Part shown: piece by piece, positions 6,373-11,077 of the stretch | Position numbering within the stretch: the stretch's first letter is position 1 | Layout: every line of letters begins with the position of its first letter | Origin: Pseudomonadota bacterium | GTDB taxonomy: Bacteria; Desulfobacterota; Desulfobulbia; Desulfobulbales; SURF-16 | Direction: 5' to 3' | Assembly (NCBI GenBank): GCA_030597865.1 | Contig: JAUVQZ010000080.1 | Location: 1 to 11,077 of the forward strand | Length of the DNA: 11,077 nucleotides | Made by a program: the position numbers and the translations under genes | The notes under the pieces: generated by a model | What the model saw: the letters and a program-made list of their open reading frames with translations, nothing else | The model's database searches: none | What the model was told of the DNA's origin: nothing

Positions 6373-7698
6373 ATGACAGATGTAAACAGGCAGGAAAAAA
6401 TAATCGGCGGCCGTATCCTCTTTGTTGATGACGAGGTCAACATCCTGCGCTCCATGCGCCGCCTCTTCATGGATGACGAGTTCGAGGTCTTTATTGCCGA
6501 GTCAGGCAAAGAGGCCCTGCAGATCCTCAAAGATGAGGATGAGATGGGGATCATTGTCTCGGATCAACGGATGCCGGAGATGACCGGCGTCGACTTCCTT
6601 GAAAAGAGCAAAACCATCGCCCCCCACTCTGTGCGCATCCTGCTCACCGGCTATGCCGACATCAATGCGGCGGTGGATGCCGTTAACCGCGGCGGCGTCT
6701 TCCGCTATCTGCACAAACCCTGGAAGGACGACGAGCTCCTGCAGACGATCCAGGCCGCCTTCAAATACTACAACCTCATCAAGGAGAACAAGCGGCTCAC
6801 CGCCCTGGTCTTAAAGCAGAACGAACAGCTCAAAAACTGGAATAACGAACTGGAAACCATGGTCCAGGAGCAGACCATGAAGCTTTCCAACAGTAACGAC
6901 TCCCTGCAGCGCCTCAACGACAAGCTCTATAACAACTTCAAGGGCACCATCCTGGCCTTTTCCTCCCTGCTGGAGATGCGGGATAAGTCCATGCGCTCCC
7001 ACTCCCGCAATATTGCCGAGGTGGTGCGCAGGGCCTCTGAATCCATGGAACTCAGCAATAGAGAGATCGACACCCTGGTGGCAGCCTCTTTCCTCCATGA
7101 TATCGGCAAGATCGGCATCCCGGACCTCATGCTCCACACCGAGGAGAGCAAGATGAGCCAGCACGAATGGACGGAGTACAGCAAGCATGCGGTGCGCGGC
7201 CAGGCCGCAGTGGAGGGCATCGACGGGTTACGGGAGGCAGGCAGGCTCATCCGCCACCACCACGAACGCTACGACGGCCTGGGCTTCCCTGACGGCCTGA
7301 GAAAAAACGCCATTCCCGTAGGGGCGCGCCTCATCGCCATTGCCGATTTTTTCGATAAAAAGTTCCGACGCCAGCAGGGCGGCTCCGCCATTGACAAGGT
7401 GGGCAAACTGGTTGAGGCCGAATCGGGCCGGGCCTTTGATCCCCGCCTGGTGCCCAAGGTGCTCAAGGCGGCCAAAAAATTCTACGCCGACAAAGAGTCC
7501 ACCAGCGAGGCCACGGAGATGGAGCTCCTCCCCTATGATCTGGAAGACGGCATGGTGGTCAGCCGGGATGTCCTCAGTGGCACCGGCGTCTTACTCCTGG
7601 GGGCCGGCACGGTGCTCAACAGCAAGAATCTCGCCACCCTCAAGCGCTATTACCAGGTTGACCCGGCAAACCACGGTGTCTTTGTCACCACCCGATAG
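6373..7698 (+). CDS. REC-HD-GYP protein with divergent C-terminal half
   Basis: This is a 441-residue cytosolic response regulator. The receiver (about 13-130) has the VDDE acidic pair, phospho-acceptor D64 and K115 in LHKPW. A coiled coil (about 130-190) links to an HD-GYP domain (about 190-355): H210, H242-D243 in HDIGKIGIP, H295-H296-H297-E-R, and D325. Two parts differ from the intact copy at 895-2289: the signature is G304-F-P rather than GYP, and after ADFFD the usual AYDALTTxRxYR is replaced by KKFRRQQGG. Metal-binding residues seem kept, so it may still hydrolyse a cyclic dinucleotide, have changed specificity, or only bind. The last 65 residues (LEDGMVVSRDV, then GVLLLGAGTVL) resemble a small module found at the ends of some HD-GYP regulators. 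The ribosome binding site is weak. The GTPase gene starts ten bases after the stop, so the two are probably co-transcribed. Confidence 0.93.
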   Translation: MTDVNRQEKIIGGRILFVDDEVNILRSMRRLFMDDEFEVFIAESGKEALQILKDEDEMGIIVSDQRMPEMTGVDFLEKSKTIAPHSVRILLTGYADINAAVDAVNRGGVFRYLHKPWKDDELLQTIQAAFKYYNLIKENKRLTALVLKQNEQLKNWNNELETMVQEQTMKLSNSNDSLQRLNDKLYNNFKGTILAFSSLLEMRDKSMRSHSRNIAEVVRRASESMELSNREIDTLVAASFLHDIGKIGIPDLMLHTEESKMSQHEWTEYSKHAVRGQAAVEGIDGLREAGRLIRHHHERYDGLGFPDGLRKNAIPVGARLIAIADFFDKKFRRQQGGSAIDKVGKLVEAESGRAFDPRLVPKVLKAAKKFYADKESTSEATEMELLPYDLEDGMVVSRDVLSGTGVLLLGAGTVLNSKNLATLKRYYQVDPANHGVFVTTR

Positions 7699-7708
7699 GC
7701 CCATTTCC

Positions 7709-8359
7709 ATGATCGAGTTTGACGAACAGAAAAAACGGCTGGTCTTGAAGCTGGTCTATTATGGCCCGGCCCTGTCCGGCAAGACCACCAACCTCCTCTG
7801 CCTCCACGACCTCCTCACCAAGGAGGGGCGTGGTGATTTGATGATGCTGGACACCAAGGATGACCGCACCATCTATTTTGATCTGCTGCCCTTCTTCCTC
7901 AAGACCCCCAGTGGCTTGAAGATTAAGGTCAAGGTCTACACCGTTCCGGGCCAGGTCCGCCATGATGCCACCAGAAAGGCGGTGCTCCAGCGGGCCGACG
8001 GCGTCGCCTTTATTGCCGACTCCCAAGCCACAGAGGCCCGTAATAACAGCACCAGTTTTGACAATCTGGAGACCAACCTCTCCCTGGTGGGCCTCAATAT
8101 TGAAAGGATACCCCTGGTTGTCCAGTATAATAAACGAGACCTCGATGACATTATTGACGAGGCGAACATCCGGCGGGTCTGGGACCCCACGGGAATCCCG
8201 GTCTACCTAACCTCGGCCCTCAAGGGCTGGGGGGTGCTGGAGTCCTTTGCCGACCTGGCCCGACAGACCTACCACTCCATTGATAAACGCTATGACCTGG
8301 CCGGCCGCCATGGCCTGAGCAGCTCCGAATTTGTCAGCAGGCTGACCACACGGAGCTGA
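7709..8359 (+). CDS. MglA-like small Ras-type GTPase
   Basis: This 216-residue GTPase belongs to the MglA family, which switches between GTP and GDP forms and sets cell polarity and gliding or twitching in Myxococcus. The P-loop GPALSGKT is at 19-26, TVPGQ at 78-82, the base-recognition motif NKRD at 141-144 and the G5-like SAL at 169-171. R53 (in DDRT) and Q82 match the arginine and glutamine that I recall being needed for GTP hydrolysis in Myxococcus MglA, with the same numbering. Residue 21 is Ala, whereas Myxococcus MglA has Gly at this Ras-Gly12 position. About 20 extra C-terminal residues extend past the usual MglA length. The ATG at 7709 is preferred because the family N-terminus (a short lead, then KLVYYGP) begins there; upstream codons in this frame lie inside the REC-HD-GYP gene. 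No MglB/Roadblock partner is encoded in the window. Confidence 0.95.
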   Translation: MIEFDEQKKRLVLKLVYYGPALSGKTTNLLCLHDLLTKEGRGDLMMLDTKDDRTIYFDLLPFFLKTPSGLKIKVKVYTVPGQVRHDATRKAVLQRADGVAFIADSQATEARNNSTSFDNLETNLSLVGLNIERIPLVVQYNKRDLDDIIDEANIRRVWDPTGIPVYLTSALKGWGVLESFADLARQTYHSIDKRYDLAGRHGLSSSEFVSRLTTRS

Positions 8360-8368
8360 AAACATGGA

Positions 8369-8457
8369 GCTATACCATATTGAGTGAAAGAGCTAGACAA
8401 AAGCTCCCTCCCCTTTTTAGGGGGAGGGGGCATGAAGTCCACTCAATATGGCATAGC
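8369..8457. repeat. Nested palindrome between GTPase and kinase genes
   Basis: An outer inverted repeat pairs 8369-8386 (GCTATACCATATTGAGTG) with 8440-8457, with one mismatch in 18. Within it an inner stem pairs 8406-8413 (CCCTCCCC) with 8421-8428 (GGGGAGGG) around a TTTTTAG loop. The whole 89-base unit fits between the GTPase stop (8359) and the kinase start (8484). It lacks a trailing T-run, so it is not a normal terminator. A miniature mobile element with inverted ends, or a structured mRNA segment that lowers read-through, are both possible. No clear target-site duplication flanks it. Confidence 0.75.
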
Positions 8458-8483
8458 CCCGCCAAGATCCATGCAGAGGGAAG

Positions 8484-9797
8484 ATGATGGCCAAGACCCC
8501 AACCCACAGCAATGGCAAGCGAGAAGACAACCTCTTCTTCGTGGTTGGTGACGAAAAAAAGCTCACCGAACTCATGACCTGCCAAGAGGTTGCCCCCCTT
8601 CTCCAGGGCATTATCCAGGCCGGGGCATGTTATGCGGTCATAGTTGATGACAACAGCATTCGCCTCTGGGACCATGGCCGGCCCGAAACGAACAGGGCCA
8701 CCTGCCAGGTCAGCAAAGGCCTTTTCCTGGAGGGTGAAGAGGTGGCGGCCATTATGGTCCAGGGAGTCCAGGACAACACCCCGCTTATTCAGGGTCTTGC
8801 CTCGCTGGCCCAAACCACCCTGCAAGGTCTGGCCCAAAACAACCTGAAACTGATGTTGACCACCGAGCTCCACACCTCAGTGGTCAACCTCTCCCAGGAA
8901 GAACTGCTGGCTGTCAATGCGAAGCTGACCGCCTCAGAGGCGAGATACCGGGAGCTCGCCGCCAGTCTGAAAAAAACGGTGGAGCAGCGCTCCGCCGCCC
9001 TGAAAAAGGCGCACAGCCGTCTTCTCCAGCAGGAAAAGATGATGGCCGTGGGCCAGCTTGCCGCCGGCGTCGCCCATGAAATCAACAACCCCTTAGGTTT
9101 TATCGCCAGCAATCTACGCACCCTGGCAAAATACATTGACCGCTACCGCCAGCTGATATCCGCCCTGCAACAGGCAACAGCAACCTTGCCGGCCGAGGGC
9201 CAGGAGCCATTGCAGGCCCTCTCCAAAAAACTGAAGATCGCCTTTATTGATGAGGATCTCCAGGAGCTTTTAGGCCAAAGCGAGGAGGGCTGTCATCGTA
9301 TCAAAAAAATTGTCGCTGACCTCAAGGGCTTTTCCCATATCGATGATGGCGAAACAACGGCCACAGACATCAATATCGAGCTTGAACGGACCCTGAATGT
9401 CCTGACCGCCCAGATTCCCGAGGGGTGTCGCGTCAGCAAAGATTTCGCGCCCCTTCCCTCCCTGCTCTGCCAGCCGGCCCTGCTCTGCCAGGTCTTTGTC
9501 AACATCATCACCAATGCCCTCCAGGCCCGCAAGCAGGGCCTGCACCTGAAGCTCTCCACCCAAAAGAGCCACAACACCATTACCATCGAGATCAGCGATA
9601 ATGGCCCGGGCATTCCCCCCCACCTTGTCAACCGGGTCTTTGAACCCTTTTTTACCACCCGCGAGGTTGGCGAGGGCACGGGCATGGGCATGGCCGTGGC
9701 CTATGACATCATTACCGCCATGGCGGGCACCATTAAGATCGACAGCTCCGAAGATAGGGGCACCACCGTTACTATCCGCCTGCCGCTGAAGGTATAA
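8484..9797 (+). CDS. Histidine kinase with an unrecognised N-terminal sensor domain
   Basis: This is a 437-residue histidine kinase without visible membrane segments. Residues about 20-130 form a compact alpha/beta-looking domain (YAVIVDDNSIRLWD, then AAIMVQG) that resembles a GAF-type sensor but that I cannot assign firmly. A helical linker and coiled coil (about 130-190, including RYRELAASL) follow. The H-box has H198 in HEINNP. The ATPase domain shows N344, D372-N-G-P-G, FFTTR and G-E-G-T-G-M-G-M-A, where two methionines replace the usual leucines of GLGLS. It is the most divergent of the four kinases here. Two adjacent ATGs (8484 and 8487) compete; the AGAGGG site at 8475-8480 has better spacing to 8487. 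It follows the GTPase gene after a palindrome and ends two bases before the REC-ATPase gene, its probable phosphorylation target. Confidence 0.93.
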   Translation: MMAKTPTHSNGKREDNLFFVVGDEKKLTELMTCQEVAPLLQGIIQAGACYAVIVDDNSIRLWDHGRPETNRATCQVSKGLFLEGEEVAAIMVQGVQDNTPLIQGLASLAQTTLQGLAQNNLKLMLTTELHTSVVNLSQEELLAVNAKLTASEARYRELAASLKKTVEQRSAALKKAHSRLLQQEKMMAVGQLAAGVAHEINNPLGFIASNLRTLAKYIDRYRQLISALQQATATLPAEGQEPLQALSKKLKIAFIDEDLQELLGQSEEGCHRIKKIVADLKGFSHIDDGETTATDINIELERTLNVLTAQIPEGCRVSKDFAPLPSLLCQPALLCQVFVNIITNALQARKQGLHLKLSTQKSHNTITIEISDNGPGIPPHLVNRVFEPFFTTREVGEGTGMGMAVAYDIITAMAGTIKIDSSEDRGTTVTIRLPLKV

Positions 9798-9799
9798 AA

Positions 9800-11077
9800 A
9801 TGGCTAAATTCTCAAATCTTTTTCAAGAGGCGGCCGGCCAGGCCCCTGCCACCAGCACGCCAGACAACAGCTCGGCATCCTCTTTACCTCAGGAGGGCTT
9901 CAGCCTCCTCTTTGTTGATGACGAACCAGCTGTCCTCCGGGCCCTGGAACGAATTTTTTTGGATGAGGATTACCGGATCATCACGGCCGCCAATGGTCAT
10001 GAGGCCATAGCCCTTCTCGAGCAACAGCCTGTCCAACTGGTCATCTCCGACCATCGTATGCCGGGGATGACCGGCGGCGAGCTCCTGCGCACCATCAAGG
10101 AGCGCTGGCCGGAGATCATCCGCATCATGCTCACCGGCCATGCCGACATCCACTCCATCATGGGGGCGGTCAATGAAGGGGCGGTCTTCAAATTCATCAC
10201 CAAGCCATGGAATGACGAAGACCTGCGCCTCACGGTCAGCCTTGCCCTCCAGCAGTATCTCCTCATTAAAGAAAACAAGGAGCTCAAGAGGCTCACCGAA
10301 GAACAGCATGAGAGGATCAGCAAATACGCCGCGGTTCTTGATGAAAACCGGAGCCTGCTGGCCGCTTACCTTCTCAAGTCAGGAGATATAACCAAGGACA
10401 GGCTGAAGCAGGCCCAGGAACAGCAGGCAGAAGGAGAACTCCTGGGTGAAACCCTGGTGCGCCTCGGCATGGTCAGCGAATCCACCATCGCCAAGGTCTT
10501 CTCCTCCCACCTCAAGATCGACTATATCGACCTGCGTGAGCTGGAGATCCCAACCAGCGTCCTCTCCTTCTTACCCCGCGACCTGTGCGAGCGTAACCGC
10601 TTGTTAGCCGTGGCCCTTGCCAAAAACCAGATAACCCTGGCCATGGCTGACCCCTCAGACATCTTCAAACACGATAATATCGCCATGATGACCGGCCTGC
10701 AGGTCAAGGCCGTGGTCGCCAAGAGTAGCGATATCCTCACCAAGATCGGTGCGGTGTATGGCGACCAAAAAATGGGTTCCGGTTGCCATGACGACCTTGA
10801 TCTTATCACCGATTTTGACATCTTTGACCCCCTTGATGAGATTGATATCGTCATTGAGGAGGATGAGGAGCAGTTGGATTTCGATGAGCTGATCAGCTCA
10901 TCGGCAGTGCCGCCCATTGTCCGCATTGTCAATGCGGTGATCTCGGAGGGCGTCCGTTATAAGGCCAGCGACATCCATATTGAACCGAAGAATAAATATA
11001 CGGTGATCCGCTTTCGGGTGGATGGCATCCTGCACAGCAAGATCAAGATCCCGGCCGAGCTGCAGGCCGCGGTTGTC
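9800..11077 (+). CDS. REC-MshEN-GspE/PilB-type ATPase fusion (3' end outside window)
   Basis: The first 426 residues of a larger protein are present. After a polar tail (1-33, Ser/Thr/Pro/Gln-rich), a receiver (about 34-150) has VDDEP, phospho-acceptor D84 and K135 in FITKPW. A short coiled coil leads to a GspE/PilB N-terminal (MshEN-like) domain at about 185-315, with SGDITKDRLKQAQEQQ, a second LLGETLVRLG half-repeat, and the typical AMADPSD strand. An acidic linker (about 330-365) precedes the opening of the secretion/pilus ATPase, recognisable from PPIVRIVNAVI, ASDIHIEP (389-396) and RFRVDGIL. The Walker A lies past the window edge. These ATPases power pilus assembly or type II secretion; here phosphorylation could gate the motor. 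Some MshEN domains bind cyclic di-GMP, but the RLG lead of the first half-repeat is not evident. The start has GAAGG seven bases upstream and follows the kinase stop by two bases. Confidence 0.93.
   Translation, partial: MAKFSNLFQEAAGQAPATSTPDNSSASSLPQEGFSLLFVDDEPAVLRALERIFLDEDYRIITAANGHEAIALLEQQPVQLVISDHRMPGMTGGELLRTIKERWPEIIRIMLTGHADIHSIMGAVNEGAVFKFITKPWNDEDLRLTVSLALQQYLLIKENKELKRLTEEQHERISKYAAVLDENRSLLAAYLLKSGDITKDRLKQAQEQQAEGELLGETLVRLGMVSESTIAKVFSSHLKIDYIDLRELEIPTSVLSFLPRDLCERNRLLAVALAKNQITLAMADPSDIFKHDNIAMMTGLQVKAVVAKSSDILTKIGAVYGDQKMGSGCHDDLDLITDFDIFDPLDEIDIVIEEDEEQLDFDELISSSAVPPIVRIVNAVISEGVRYKASDIHIEPKNKYTVIRFRVDGILHSKIKIPAELQAAVV

Noticed and set aside
7340..8359. Long 339-codon frame that would extend the GTPase N-terminally
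   Set aside because: The first 123 codons lie inside the well-supported REC-HD-GYP gene in another frame and read as low-complexity Pro/Ser/Arg; the MglA family start fits the ATG at 7709.
8406..8428. Inner stem as a classical rho-independent terminator
   Set aside because: The T-run is in the loop rather than after the stem, and neither strand has T residues trailing the hairpin.

Overview
The window is a dense, one-directional (+ strand) signal-transduction island of nine genes: four soluble-looking histidine kinases, four receiver-domain proteins and one MglA-type small GTPase. No transposase, tRNA, rRNA or CRISPR array was seen. The G+C-rich coding sequence, the MglA-family GTPase, the cysteine-containing PAS domain, the kinases with the HEINNP H-box, and the repeated receiver type ending in F-I-x-K-P-W all suit an anaerobic Desulfobacterota (former Deltaproteobacteria), perhaps Desulfobulbales. 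That placement is inferred from gene style, not from a marker gene.

Layout. (A) 1-2289: the 3' part of a histidine kinase overlaps a REC-HD-GYP-REC protein by eight bases. (B) 2290-2506: an intergenic region with an 8-bp tandem repeat, a long imperfect inverted repeat and a possible promoter. (C) 2507-6166: three genes joined by stop/start overlaps, namely a PAS-PAS histidine kinase, a REC-histidine kinase and a REC-PAS protein. (D) 6167-6372: a second repeat-filled intergenic region with words like those in the first. (E) 6373-8359: a REC-HD-GYP protein with a divergent C-terminal half of its HD-GYP domain, then the MglA-like GTPase 10 bases later. (F) 8360-8483: a nested palindrome. (G) 8484 to the end: a histidine kinase and, 2 bases later, a REC domain fused to a GspE/PilB-type N-domain and the start of a secretion/pilus ATPase, cut by the window edge.

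How the genes may work together. Three times a kinase gene is followed directly by a receiver gene (1 then 2; 3 and 4 then 5; 8 then 9), which suggests cognate phosphotransfer pairs that arose by repeated duplication. The outputs are two HD-GYP proteins (the family hydrolyses cyclic di-GMP), a polarity-type GTPase and a motor ATPase carrying both a receiver and an MshEN-like N-domain (a family in which some members bind cyclic di-GMP). The most economical reading is a multi-input phosphosignalling module that sets cyclic di-GMP level and controls a type IV pilus-like or type II secretion-like machine, possibly with spatial control by the GTPase. Domain calls are well supported; the joint function is inference.
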